Below, one piece after another: positions 29,405-37,696 of a stretch of 64,000 nucleotides of DNA. The notes beneath the pieces were generated by a model. The model made no database searches. It saw nothing but the letters and a program-made list of their open reading frames with translations, and had not been told where the DNA came from. The translations under genes were made by a program, and so were the position numbers. Numbering within the stretch: position 1 is the stretch's first letter; each line of letters opens with the position of its first letter. The stretch is from Bremerella alba (GTDB lineage Bacteria; Planctomycetota; Planctomycetia; Pirellulales; Pirellulaceae). Where the stretch lies: contig NZ_JABRWO010000001.1 of the NCBI RefSeq assembly GCF_013618625.1, positions 310,001-374,000 of the forward strand, written 5' to 3'.

Positions 29405-30391
29405 ATGAAGTGGTTATCTCTATTCCTACTTACTTTGTTGCCCACCCTGGCCGTGGCTCAGGATGACCCGCTTCCCTCGTGGAACGATGGCCCCGCCAAG
29501 CAGTCGATCATTGACTTCGTCACCAAAGTCACCACCGAAGGAAGCGAAGACTTCGTCCCTAAGTACGACCGCATTGCGACCTTCGACAACGACGGCACCC
29601 TTTGGTGCGAGGCACCGCTCCCGCTGCAGGTTGTTTATGTGCTCTACGAACTGAAACGCCGCGTCGCCACCGAGCCCAAGTTGGCTGAAAACGAAATGGT
29701 GAAAGCGGCATTGGACGGTGACTTCAAGAAGCTACTTGCGGGCACGCACTATGACGGGCTGATGGAAATCCTGGCAATCACGCACTCTGGTTTGACCACC
29801 GACCAGTACGATCAGAACGTCCGCAACTGGATCAAGATCTTCAAAGACAAACGCTTCGGCTACAACTTGCCTGGCATGACCTACCAGCCCATGCAGGAGC
29901 TTTTGAAGTATCTGCGAGCCAACGGATTTCAGACGTTCATCGTCTCTGGCGGGGGCGCCGATTTCATGCGGGTCTTCACACACCGCGTGTATGGCATTCC
30001 ACCGAATCAAGTGGTTGGCTCGAATGCGCTGACCAAATTTGAATTGATCGACGGCCAGCCCACGCTGACCAAAACGATGGATCAATTTTTCGTCGACGAC
30101 AAAGCAGGCAAGCCGGTCGGTATCTGGCAGTTCATTGGACGCAAACCGATTGCCGCATTCGGCAACTCGGACGGCGACCAAGCGATGCTCGAGTACGTCA
30201 CCATTGGCAACAAATACCCCAGCTTCGGCCTGATTGTCCATCACACCGACGCCGTGCGGGCATATGCCTATGACAAGGACCCTCCTTCCAGCGGCAAGCT
30301 GATTACTGCCCTCGAGGCCGCACCCAAGTACGGCTGGACCGTCGTTAGCATGAAGGACGACTGGAAGACGATATTTGTCGGTGACAAATAA
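29405..30391 (+). CDS. Secreted HAD-family phosphatase
   Basis: The 328-residue product has a signal peptide (WLSLFLLTLLPTLAVAQ) and the HAD motifs: FDNDGTLW (motif I with nucleophile Asp), IVSGGGADFMR (motif II) and FGNSDGDQAM (motif IV). It resembles phosphoserine-phosphatase-like HAD hydrolases, but the signal peptide places it outside the cytoplasm, so a general acid phosphatase role is more likely than serine synthesis. AAGGAAA lies 7-8 bases before the ATG at 29405. It follows a sulfatase gene with a terminator between them and precedes another terminator, so it needs its own promoter or read-through. Confidence 0.85.
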   Translation: MKWLSLFLLTLLPTLAVAQDDPLPSWNDGPAKQSIIDFVTKVTTEGSEDFVPKYDRIATFDNDGTLWCEAPLPLQVVYVLYELKRRVATEPKLAENEMVKAALDGDFKKLLAGTHYDGLMEILAITHSGLTTDQYDQNVRNWIKIFKDKRFGYNLPGMTYQPMQELLKYLRANGFQTFIVSGGGADFMRVFTHRVYGIPPNQVVGSNALTKFELIDGQPTLTKTMDQFFVDDKAGKPVGIWQFIGRKPIAAFGNSDGDQAMLEYVTIGNKYPSFGLIVHHTDAVRAYAYDKDPPSSGKLITALEAAPKYGWTVVSMKDDWKTIFVGDK

Positions 30392-30443
30392 GTTTCCCTT
30401 GTTGAAACTCGACACTTCCTAGAGAAGTAAGTAATATGACCTC

Positions 30444-30473
30444 GCCCATGGTTGATTGACCATGGGCTTTTTT
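30444..30473 (+). terminator. Perfect intrinsic terminator
   Basis: GCCCATGGT (30444-30452) and ACCATGGGC (30459-30467) form a perfect 9-bp stem with a 6-base loop and a six-T tail. It ends the HAD gene transcript. Confidence 0.95.
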
Positions 30474-30501
30474 GTCGAGCCCATTCCTCGGAGCCCTCGC
30501 C

Positions 30502-31863
30502 GTGACGCCTCTTCGTATCCTGCCGATTATCGCTGCCCTGCTTGTCTTCTCTCCACTGCTGCCCACCGCCAATGCCCAGCAGCCCTCTGAGGCCTTGGCA
30601 GCTTACGTGCAAAAGCCCGACGACAGCTTTGCCTGGAAGGTTCGCCATCAAGAGAAAGTCGGTACGTGCGACCTCACCGAATTGAGGCTCATTTCGCAGA
30701 CCTGGAAAGACATCGTCTGGAAGCATCGTCTGTTCGTGATCATGCCGGCCGGTGTTCCCGCTGAAACCGACGCGGTGCTTTTGGTCGCCGGTGGATCATG
30801 GAAAGACGAGTACGACCAGCCGCCAGAGGGTGGTAAGCTGAAACTGCCGAAAGAAGCAACTCTTCTTTCTCTCTACGCGCAGCAAATCGGCTGTCCGATC
30901 GCCGTGCTGTTGAACGTTCCGCAGCAACCAATTTTCGACGGCAAGAAGGAAGACGCCATCATCGCGCTGACCTTCGACCAGTACCTAAAGACTGGCGAAA
31001 GCGATTGGCCGCTACTGTTGCCGATGGTTAAAAGCGCCACCAAAGCCATGGACGCCGTCCAGGCCTATGCCAGCGAATCACTCGGCACGAAGATCGACGG
31101 CTTCACCGTGACCGGCGCTTCCAAGCGAGGCTGGACGACCTGGCTCGTTTCGGCCGTCGACCCACGCGTCCAGGGGCTCGCCCCGATGGTAATCGACACA
31201 CTCAAAATGGACGCCCAGCTCAAACATCAGCAGCAAGCCTATGGCACGCTCTCGACGCAAATTAATGACTACACCGAACTGCAACTTCCTCAGCGGATGG
31301 AAACGGAAGCCGGCCAGAACCTCCGGCGCATCGTTGATCCGTATCATTACCTCCCACAGATCAAACAGCCCAAGCTGATCTTCCTGGGAACGAACGATGC
31401 CTATTGGACCGTCGACTCGCTGAACCTCTATTGGGAAGACGTCGAAGGGGACAAGTACATCGTGTACGTACCCAATGCAGGCCACGGCCTGGGTAACGAC
31501 TGGCTCCGCATTTTCGGTGGGCTCCGGGCTCTTCGCCGTCACGTCGACGAACAAAAGCAAATGCCCAACCTGAAATGGGACTACATCGCCGCCGGTGGAG
31601 ACGTTCCCTTGAAACTAACCGTTTCGCCCGGCGAGAAAGCCGCCGTGGTCCATCTATGGACGGCCGTATCCCCCACGCGTGACTTCCGCCAAGCCAAGTG
31701 GACTAGCAAGATTCTTACCCGTGACGAGCATGGCACGGCCACCACCAAGCTAACGCCGCCCGCCGAAGGCTACCAGGCAACGTTCGCCGAAGTGGTATAC
31801 GCCCACGACAAGGTGCCGTTTTACCTAAGCACGACAATGCGTGTTTTAGGGGCGGAAGATTAA
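30502..31863 (+). CDS. PqaA-family (PhoPQ-activated pathogenicity-related) hydrolase-like protein
   Basis: The 453-residue product has a signal peptide (LRILPIIAALLVFSPLL, ending near NAQQP). VTGASKRGWTTWL is the family's nucleophile region (G-x-S-x-R-G), and IDTLKMDAQLKHQQQAYG follows, as in PqaA-like alpha/beta hydrolases; PNAGHGL supplies a likely catalytic His. The family was named for a Salmonella protein but occurs in many free-living bacteria, and its reaction is not known. I chose the GTG at 30502 because GGAG lies 8 bases upstream; a TTG at 30472 in the same frame falls in the T tail of the preceding terminator. The gene converges on the MDP-1 gene. Confidence 0.87.
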   Translation: MTPLRILPIIAALLVFSPLLPTANAQQPSEALAAYVQKPDDSFAWKVRHQEKVGTCDLTELRLISQTWKDIVWKHRLFVIMPAGVPAETDAVLLVAGGSWKDEYDQPPEGGKLKLPKEATLLSLYAQQIGCPIAVLLNVPQQPIFDGKKEDAIIALTFDQYLKTGESDWPLLLPMVKSATKAMDAVQAYASESLGTKIDGFTVTGASKRGWTTWLVSAVDPRVQGLAPMVIDTLKMDAQLKHQQQAYGTLSTQINDYTELQLPQRMETEAGQNLRRIVDPYHYLPQIKQPKLIFLGTNDAYWTVDSLNLYWEDVEGDKYIVYVPNAGHGLGNDWLRIFGGLRALRRHVDEQKQMPNLKWDYIAAGGDVPLKLTVSPGEKAAVVHLWTAVSPTRDFRQAKWTSKILTRDEHGTATTKLTPPAEGYQATFAEVVYAHDKVPFYLSTTMRVLGAED

Positions 31864-31873
31864 TGCCTGCCCA

Positions 31874-32374
31874 TCACGCAGGGTCGCATCGGCGGTGCTC
31901 GGCAAACCGATTCAGGCTTGCATGAAACAGCTCGGCTGTTAGCCCTTCGCGTACGAAAACACTGGTTACCCCCAGCCCACCAACTTCATCAATGTTGCGC
32001 ATTTCGTCGTCGAAGAAGAGCATGTCCTCGTACGCGATGCCGCTGGCTTGCTGCAGCGCCGCGAAGTGCCGTAGCTTCGAGGACGGATAGATTTCAGCGT
32101 AGGCAAACCGCTCGGTAATTTCCAAGTGCGTTAGTAGCTCGCGTGCCCACCCTGGCTGCTCGGTGCGGGAAGCCAACGCGATCGAGATAACCTGATCGTC
32201 GCAGTGTTTTAAGATCGCGTGCACGTCATCGTACAGCCGAACAAGCCGTCCGGTTGCGTCCTCGATACGCTGCTCTTGCACGCGAAACGGAGGACACAAG
32301 CAGTCGCACCACACGCCCCCGCAGTCCCACAGGGTGAAGTCGAGATCGAACACTATTAGTCGAGGAACAGACAC
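31874..32374 (-). CDS. Magnesium-dependent phosphatase-1 (MDP-1) family HAD protein
   Basis: The 166-residue product has LIVFDLDFTLWDCGG near the N-terminus, which fits HAD motif I of the MDP-1 family (DxDxT). IALASRTEQPGWARELL is motif II and MLFFDDEMRNIDEV motif IV. In eukaryotes MDP-1 dephosphorylates protein tyrosine and glycated residues; the bacterial role is not settled. It is cytoplasmic. I chose the GTG at 32374, preceded by GGAG at 8 bases; the frame is open to a TTG at 32419 without such a site. Confidence 0.8.
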   Translation of the reverse strand: MSVPRLIVFDLDFTLWDCGGVWCDCLCPPFRVQEQRIEDATGRLVRLYDDVHAILKHCDDQVISIALASRTEQPGWARELLTHLEITERFAYAEIYPSSKLRHFAALQQASGIAYEDMLFFDDEMRNIDEVGGLGVTSVFVREGLTAELFHASLNRFAEHRRCDPA

Positions 32375-32515
32375 CGGCCAGGCTCCGAAAGGGTAAGTTG
32401 CTGGTGGCCGTTTTACCAAACGGATGGCCCTTCATTCCAGATGGGCAGGCACTTCATCTTGGGGACTGAACGCCGGAAGACCTAGACACCACTAGCCTTA
32501 GGCACTAGTCGAAAT

Positions 32516-32560
32516 GAAAAAGGACAGAGCCCTTCCGCCAAAAAGGAAAAGCCCTGCCCT
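32516..32560 (-). terminator. Intrinsic terminator of module D
   Basis: On the minus strand a 14-bp stem with G-U pairs (arms 32560-32547 and 32534-32521) is followed by five T. It is 30 bases past the module D lipoprotein stop. Confidence 0.88.
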
Positions 32561-32590
32561 CGTGCTGGCTTGGTGGTTAGGTGGCCGAGG

Positions 32591-33043
32591 TTACTGACGC
32601 GGCGGAGGGTACTTTTCCTTGTCCGCTTCGACGACGAAATCAAACGTGTTTTCGCCAGGCTCGACCTCGACGGTCTTTTCTTTGCCACTGCTGTACTCCG
32701 GTGGCAGGCGTTCTGGCGTTCCAGGGCTGACCACGCGGTTGTTATCGTCGAGTTCCGGAGCGATATACGTCGTGATCCGAACCGTATTGCTTCCCAACTT
32801 GGCGGCTTTCACGCCGGGCGTATAGTTCAACTCGTAGGAACCATCGGCCTGGGTGACGGCCGTGGCCGAGCGTCCCCCTTCTGCCGGAGCGAACGTGACC
32901 ACCGCGTCTTGGACGGGACTTCCGTTGATGGTCACCGTTCCGGTCACGTGACCATATTCGCTACTGGTGCCGGTACAGCCAACGGTCGCCAGCAATGCAG
33001 AAAACATCAACGCAGTGATACTGCTAGAAATATTGATCCTCAT
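32591..33043 (-). CDS. Small lipoprotein with carboxypeptidase-regulatory-like fold (module D)
   Basis: The 150-residue product has a lipoprotein signal (MFSALLATVGC, Cys about 23). GHVTGTVTINGSPVQDAVVTFAP and QADGSYELNYTPG are the beta-sandwich strands also seen in the lipoproteins of the other modules. The C-terminus is Lys/Pro-rich (EADKEKYPPPRQ). It is downstream of the DUF1559 gene at 33158, with a 114-base gap holding a GC-rich hairpin, and is followed by a strong terminator. Confidence 0.85.
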   Translation of the reverse strand: MRINISSSITALMFSALLATVGCTGTSSEYGHVTGTVTINGSPVQDAVVTFAPAEGGRSATAVTQADGSYELNYTPGVKAAKLGSNTVRITTYIAPELDDNNRVVSPGTPERLPPEYSSGKEKTVEVEPGENTFDFVVEADKEKYPPPRQ

Positions 33044-33094
33044 AAGAGTAACCTCGATTCAGACAGGTACGATTGGGGCGAAGCGCGGGACGAT

Positions 33095-33123
33095 CCGCGC
33101 GGCGAATCTCGTCAGCCGCGCGG
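33095..33123 (-). promoter_or_regulatory. Intercistronic hairpin, module D
   Basis: CCGCGCGGC (33095-33103) and GCCGCGCGG (33115-33123) form a perfect 9-bp GC-only stem with an 11-base loop in the gap between DUF1559 gene and lipoprotein gene. No T run follows it on the transcribed strand. Confidence 0.6.
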
Positions 33124-33157
33124 GATGTCCGCAGAAACCAAAACGAGTGCAAGCTCC

Positions 33158-34156
33158 TTAGAAGTTGCTCACCGGTTGGCCATCGTTTCGCTGGATCAGG
33201 TTCTCAAACGTGCTGTTGGCCGCATCGTCGGTATTGTGGTCGATCGTCTCGGCGATGAAACGAACCGAACCATCGCCCAACACAAAGTTGGCGCCGCCTG
33301 GGTGATTCGAGGCGAAACCCTGACGATGGCCGTTCGAGGCACCAGTGGTCGAATTGATCGGCAGTAAACCGCTACCTGCGATGTAGAAGAATCCGGTCGT
33401 CGTGGCTCCACTACCCGCTCCGTCGTTGTTCCCGGCGTAGCCAAACACGACACCACTACCAATTAGCTCGCCGCCAAGCATGTAGCAGCGTTCGCCCACG
33501 AAAATGGTATTGGACAATCCATCAGTAACCCCAGCGAAGGTCAGTGGCGAATCGTAGCGAGTCCAGACGAATGTCCCATCGCAGTCTTGACGATCGATAT
33601 TGTCGGCGTCGTTGGCGACAATGTAATCGGCACGCGCCAGATAGTTCGTTCCGTTTCCGCTATCGTAGGGAATCGGCTTCGATTCATTCAGCTGCGGACC
33701 AGCCGTCGAAGGGCACATAAACGCATCGACCGGCTGCTGCATGATGTCCAGCAAATCGGAATCGGTCACGGCATCGTGCAAGATGTTCTTGGGCGAGGTG
33801 TTGTTGTACGGCCAAAAATCGTTCTGGTGATTGCCGTATGAAGGGTTCAACGCGTCGTAGGTGTTATTCAATTCCAGAAACGGCATCAGGTCGACTGCCC
33901 AACCCCAGTTTCCATGAGCGTTTTCGTCACCGTAGTCTTCGTGACTCATGGGGACAACTTTGTTGTAGGTGTCATGGAAGTTGTGCATCGCAATGCCAAT
34001 CTGCTTGAGATTGTTAGTGCACTGCATTCGCCGAGCTGCCTCACGAGCTTGCTGCACGGCCGGCAACAGAAGAGCAATCAGAACGCCAATAATGGCAATC
34101 ACGACTAAGAGTTCAACGAGCGTAAAACCACGTTTCCGAAGCGCATGACGGAACAT
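33158..34156 (-). CDS. DUF1559 prepilin-like protein (module D)
   Basis: The 332-residue product has the leader [10 protein letters not shown] followed by [36 protein letters not shown] near the C-terminus is a canonical H-X9-DG motif. Central parts are rich in Asn, Asp and Gly, as expected of a surface or pilin-like beta domain. The ATG at 34156 has GGAGG 8 bases upstream, the best ribosome site among the five paralogs; a GTG at 34174 in the same frame is not needed. A lipoprotein gene follows. Confidence 0.93.
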   Translation of the reverse strand: MFRHALRKRGFTLVELLVVIAIIGVLIALLLPAVQQAREAARRMQCTNNLKQIGIAMHNFHDTYNKVVPMSHEDYGDENAHGNWGWAVDLMPFLELNNTYDALNPSYGNHQNDFWPYNNTSPKNILHDAVTDSDLLDIMQQPVDAFMCPSTAGPQLNESKPIPYDSGNGTNYLARADYIVANDADNIDRQDCDGTFVWTRYDSPLTFAGVTDGLSNTIFVGERCYMLGGELIGSGVVFGYAGNNDGAGSGATTTGFFYIAGSGLLPINSTTGASNGHRQGFASNHPGGANFVLGDGSVRFIAETIDHNTDDAANSTFENLIQRNDGQPVSNF

Positions 34157-34553
34157 GTAAGAAGCCTCCAGCACATTTTGAGAAGAGAAGAAAAGGAATT
34201 AGGTTTGGCTGGCCCGCATGACGAATCACTTGGGTACCTATTTCATTCGACAATGATTCTCTATTACGCTGAGACAAATAACCCCTTCTCTGGAGAGCAC
34301 AGCCCGGAGACTAAGAGGATCTCAAGTCCTTAGGAGATAGGGATAACCGCAGAAACCCTTTAAGGAGAGGGCTAACGATATCAAGAGATGGCACGAGATT
34401 CGGAAAGAAACACAATCGCCCTGCCTGCCTTAATACCTATGGCAGCGATATACCCACCGTTAGCATGTCACTCTTGTGGGAAATGATTGAGTCATTTTTT
34501 TTAAATTTTCTATCCCCAGGCATTCTGAGGCGTGTTCACTCAAAGACTTCCCT
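34157..34553. other. Intergenic region upstream of DUF1559 module D
   Basis: About 400 bases between two minus-strand genes hold the leader and promoter of the DUF1559 gene. The leader just before the start is C/T-rich on the coding strand (TTCCTTTTCTTCTCTTCTC), like the leaders of the other DUF1559 genes. A run of eight T lies near 34496-34503. No gene is seen. Confidence 0.45.
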
Positions 34554-35072
34554 CTATCGGAGTTGCTGGCGTTGGCGTCCATATTCCCGCTTCGCCTTCT
34601 CGTAAGCTTCGGCACGTTGGTACTGCCAGAACCCGCTGCCGGTTATCAAGAGAATTGCCGCGGCTCCGATCACAGAGAAAATAACTCCGGGGCCTCCCGT
34701 GTCAGACGCCCCGGCCCCCAGGCAGAAGATGAACATGCCGACAAAGACACCTAAAACAACGCTTACCAGCCCTTTAACTTTCGACGGAAGATGGGGGATG
34801 CCATTTTTGCTTCTGACCTTCAAACTCTCCTGCTTGGCCTGCCACTCTCGGTCGAGCGCTGCAATCTTTTGCTCGCGATGCATCGCATCGACTTTGCCTT
34901 CGATCTGTTCGGTCCGCTCGACCAATTGATCGAGCTTCTCGGTATACGCCGCGCCCCCTTCGTGCACCACAGCCAACTGCGTCCCGCAATGCAGGCAGGT
35001 GATATGCATGAGATCGCCTGGCACCTGAAGCGGGGCAGCACAATTACGGCAATTAAGGTCAATTAGATTCAT
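34554..35072 (-). CDS. Zinc-ribbon, coiled-coil, two-helix membrane protein
   Basis: The 172-residue product starts MNLIDLNCRNCAAPLQVP and has CLHCGT near 26-31, so two CxxC pairs form a zinc ribbon at the N-terminus. A charged helical stretch with heptad character follows (about 45-95), then two transmembrane helices (VVLGVFVGMFIFCLGAG and VIFSVIGAAAILLITGSGFW) and a basic tail. The ribbon should face the cytoplasm. The role is unknown. GGAGAG lies 6 bases before the ATG at 35072; the frame is open to 35111 without a better site. Confidence 0.7.
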   Translation of the reverse strand: MNLIDLNCRNCAAPLQVPGDLMHITCLHCGTQLAVVHEGGAAYTEKLDQLVERTEQIEGKVDAMHREQKIAALDREWQAKQESLKVRSKNGIPHLPSKVKGLVSVVLGVFVGMFIFCLGAGASDTGGPGVIFSVIGAAAILLITGSGFWQYQRAEAYEKAKREYGRQRQQLR

Positions 35073-35580
35073 GTCTCTCCGCTTGTCGCCAGGAACGTCC
35101 TTCCCGCTCACCTATTCGCCGCAATGCTTGTTCTATTGAACGCTGGGCAGCCGATTCATCGAGAAATCATAGTGGCGGTACTCGCGTATAACGAGTCCTA
35201 CAAGCTCGCCGCGAAGCGTTCTCGTGCGATCGTCATTCAATCGTGTCGCCCGATGGCGCGTTCTATTTCTTCTCCACCGCCTGAGGTGCCCACGCCTCTT
35301 CAGACAGCTAAATCATTCATGGTGGAAATCTTCCGCAAAAAACGACGGTTACATGTAAAATCGACCACACTAGCCCCCTCCATTTGCGTAGAGATTAATT
35401 ATATCATTTAACGTATTATTTCCCTTGTCTTCGTACGCATTACCGAGCTAGACCCTGAGGCGATCCATCTAACTACATCCTTCAAGCGATTCATCTTTCC
35501 TTCGGCTTGAATTTGGGTGGCCTGATGTTGTCTTGCTTTCGGTTCTTTTCCCTCCATAACTTCCTTGAGGTGCTCTTTCG
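35073..35580. other. Divergent intergenic region
   Basis: About 500 bases between the zinc-ribbon gene (minus) and DUF1559 module E (plus). The right third is AT-rich, then pyrimidine-rich just before the DUF1559 start. I found no convincing small gene, hairpin or repeat. Confidence 0.45.
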
Positions 35581-36639
35581 ATGAAAAAGTCAACCGATGG
35601 CTTTACGCTGGTGGAACTGTTGGTGGTGATTGCCATCATTGGTGTCCTGATTGCCCTGCTTCTTCCGGCCGTTCAGCAAGCCCGCGAGGCCGCACGGCGC
35701 ATGCAGTGCAGTAACAACACCAAGCAAATTGGCATGGCCCTGCACTTGTATCACGATGCCTACAGCGCCTTTCCGGCCCTGCGTGCTGGGAACCCACGGG
35801 GAGCTGCCTCGTACGCTGGCAACAATCGCTTGAACTTGCGTTTTGCGATTCTGCCGTACATGGAGCAAAACGCCATCTACGATCAAGGGATGGAATCTGC
35901 GGTGGGGTCGTACTCGAACACCGACCCGATTTGGACATCGACCGTCGATACGTTTCTCTGCCCCAGTAACGCCGGTCCAGAACTTTGCCCCGTCCTGCCA
36001 AGTGGCACGACAGGCCTTGCTGACTATTACTTCTTCATTGGCGATCGCCCGTATCGCTCGTATCCTGGCGGAACCTATACCAACGGCAGTCAAAACTCTG
36101 GCGTCTTCCTGAACGATGCTTGGGTCCGCATGGCCGACATTACTGACGGCACGAGCAACACCATGGGGATCTCCGAAGGCGTCCGCGCCCAAGGGCCTCG
36201 CAAGTTCGGGGCGATTGTCCTGAAGCCTGGATCGACCAGTTGGTCGCCGGTTTCGTTGGTGCCGCTGTTTAACAAGACCACCAACGAGTACGTCTCGACG
36301 GCCAGTTCGTTCTCCGGCATCTCGCGCGGGTACCGGGCCTGGGATGGGGCCGTCTTGTTTACCGCCGTCACGGCCGCGACGCCGCCTAATTCTGTCCTGG
36401 TCGCCGATGGCACAGCCCACACCGGTAGCCAGTACCTGCTTTCCCCCACCAGCTTCCACCCCGGCGGGGTCATGGTGGGCATGATGGACGGTTCGGTTCA
36501 GTTCATCCCAGATACCATCGACACCGGCAATCAGGCAGGCAGCTACCGCGGCTACCCCGATACCGGCAGCGCCAGCAGCTTCGGCGTGTGGGGAGCCCTC
36601 AGCACGAAGTCCGCCGGCGAAGTCGCTTCGGCCAACTAA
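35581..36639 (+). CDS. DUF1559 prepilin-like protein (module E)
   Basis: The 352-residue product has the shortest leader of the five paralogs, MKKSTDG, followed by [36 protein letters not shown] is the H-X9-DG motif. GAGG lies 12 bases before the ATG. The C-terminus extends beyond the motif with a Gly/Ser/Tyr-rich part not seen in the others. A lipoprotein gene follows after 89 bases that include a perfect hairpin. Confidence 0.93.
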   Translation: MKKSTDGFTLVELLVVIAIIGVLIALLLPAVQQAREAARRMQCSNNTKQIGMALHLYHDAYSAFPALRAGNPRGAASYAGNNRLNLRFAILPYMEQNAIYDQGMESAVGSYSNTDPIWTSTVDTFLCPSNAGPELCPVLPSGTTGLADYYFFIGDRPYRSYPGGTYTNGSQNSGVFLNDAWVRMADITDGTSNTMGISEGVRAQGPRKFGAIVLKPGSTSWSPVSLVPLFNKTTNEYVSTASSFSGISRGYRAWDGAVLFTAVTAATPPNSVLVADGTAHTGSQYLLSPTSFHPGGVMVGMMDGSVQFIPDTIDTGNQAGSYRGYPDTGSASSFGVWGALSTKSAGEVASAN

Positions 36640-36659
36640 CGCAACCTGCTGCCGCCCAG

Positions 36660-36686
36660 ACGCATCGCCCTCTGCCGGCGATGCGT
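36660..36686 (+). promoter_or_regulatory. Intercistronic hairpin, module E
   Basis: ACGCATCGCC (36660-36669) and GGCGATGCGT (36677-36686) form a perfect 10-bp stem with a 7-base loop and a short T run (TTTG) after it. It may be a partial terminator between the DUF1559 gene and the lipoprotein gene. Confidence 0.65.
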
Positions 36687-36728
36687 TTGCTTGCAACCGA
36701 ACTCATTGCCTTTCGAACCGAGCGCCCC

Positions 36729-37172
36729 ATGAATATCATCCGCCTTACCCTCGTCGCCAGCTTGTCGGCTACCCTCGCCCTGGTTGCCGGCTGCGGCCGC
36801 ACAACCGCCCCTGGCCTCGTCCCGCTGGACGTTCAAGTGTTGTACCAAGACCAGCCGGTCGACGAAGCCGTGATCATCTTCGTCGGAGAGGACGGCAAAT
36901 ACGCTAACGGCCTGACCAACGCATCAGGCATCGCCGCAATGGGCACCTTCAGCCCCGGCGACGGCGTCCACCCCGGCAAGTACAACGTCGGCATCGACAA
37001 AAGCCAGCTGAACCAAGAACAAGACCCCAACGACCCGACCGGCGACAAGATCCTCAGCAGCGAGACCATCTTTCATATCCCGGCGAAGTTCGGCGACCCG
37101 ATTAACTCAGGGCTAACGGCAGATGTGCAGGAAGGCGGGGAGTTGGTGGTTGTGTTTGAGCTGGTGGATTGA
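36729..37172 (+). CDS. Small lipoprotein, DUF1559 partner (module E)
   Basis: The 147-residue product starts MNIIRLTLVASLSATLALVAGC, a lipoprotein signal with Cys at 22. LVPLDVQVLYQDQPVDEAVIIFVGEDG follows the same strand pattern as the other partner lipoproteins but is more diverged. It is probably exported and lipid-anchored. Its last 60 bases overlap, on the other strand, the end of the antitoxin remnant at 37113. Confidence 0.82.
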   Translation: MNIIRLTLVASLSATLALVAGCGRTTAPGLVPLDVQVLYQDQPVDEAVIIFVGEDGKYANGLTNASGIAAMGTFSPGDGVHPGKYNVGIDKSQLNQEQDPNDPTGDKILSSETIFHIPAKFGDPINSGLTADVQEGGELVVVFELVD

Positions 37173-37475
37173 ATAGCAAGCGAACCAGCTATCCTGCCCG
37201 CGTCTATGGGGCAATGGCCCCACAGATCGTTTGCCCATAAACAACTCCGGCCGAACCTGAAATCGTGTCGCCAGCTTCTGTAGATGCTCTACCGTCAGCG
37301 AGCGGTCCCCTTTCAAGAGCTTGGATCCCATGCTTGCATGAACACCCAGCAGTCGGGCAAGGTCCGAGGCGTTCATATCGTGTTCGGACAATAAGCCCCG
37401 TAGAAGCTCTATGCCGGAGATATTTCTCGTTTCGATAGCGTGGTGCTTTGCTTCATAGGCTTCGACCAACTGCAC
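37113..37475 (-). pseudogene. Decayed HigA-type antitoxin
   Basis: The core (about residues 20-80 of 120) reads SGIELLRGLLSEHDMNASD and SLTVEHLQKLATRFQVRPEL, the helix-turn-helix region of HigA-type antitoxins. The family-like sequence continues upstream of the only start (a GTG at 37475) as TAYLETL, but this is cut off by an in-frame TGA near 37523. The C-terminal 40 residues after RPELF are not antitoxin-like and run antisense into the lipoprotein gene, so the original stop is lost. No HigB toxin gene is next to it. A long palindrome lies just upstream. It is probably a remnant, though a shortened DNA-binding protein could still be made. Confidence 0.65.
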
Positions 37476-37537
37476 CAGCGTTTCCAGGTAGGCGGTCTGG
37501 CAGCTTCTCGTTCTTGTGTTTCATGGTTTCCTATTAT

Positions 37538-37608
37538 CGTAGGGCCCGCGTGTCGCGGGTCGTTGAAGCGTGTACCAACTTCGCGACCCGCGACACGCGG
37601 GCCCTACG
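37538..37608. repeat. Long perfect palindrome with 25-bp arms
   Basis: The arms 37538-37562 and 37584-37608 are perfect inverted repeats of 25 bp, GC-rich, with a 21-base loop that holds a weak GAAG/CTTC stem. It has no T run and no gene inside, so a REP or small non-autonomous (MITE-like) element is more likely than a terminator. It sits between the antitoxin remnant and the gene at 37697. Confidence 0.85.
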
Positions 37609-37696
37609 GCTCAATTCCCCTACCACCATTCCCCATTTTCCCGTAAAAGGTACCCTTCCCTCTATCCAACACCACAAACCAACCCAGCTTCCACGG

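Noticed and set aside
35590-36696. Open frame of 368 codons on the minus strand
   Set aside because: Antisense to a DUF1559 gene with prepilin and H-X9-DG motifs; no motif in the antisense frame.
37538-37608. Palindrome as an intrinsic terminator
   Set aside because: No T run on either side and the arms are far longer than needed; a mobile repeat explains it better.
37448-37696. Upstream extension of the nuclease-like gene
   Set aside because: It would translate through the 25-bp-arm palindrome and the antitoxin remnant; the conserved protein begins at the ATG at 37697.
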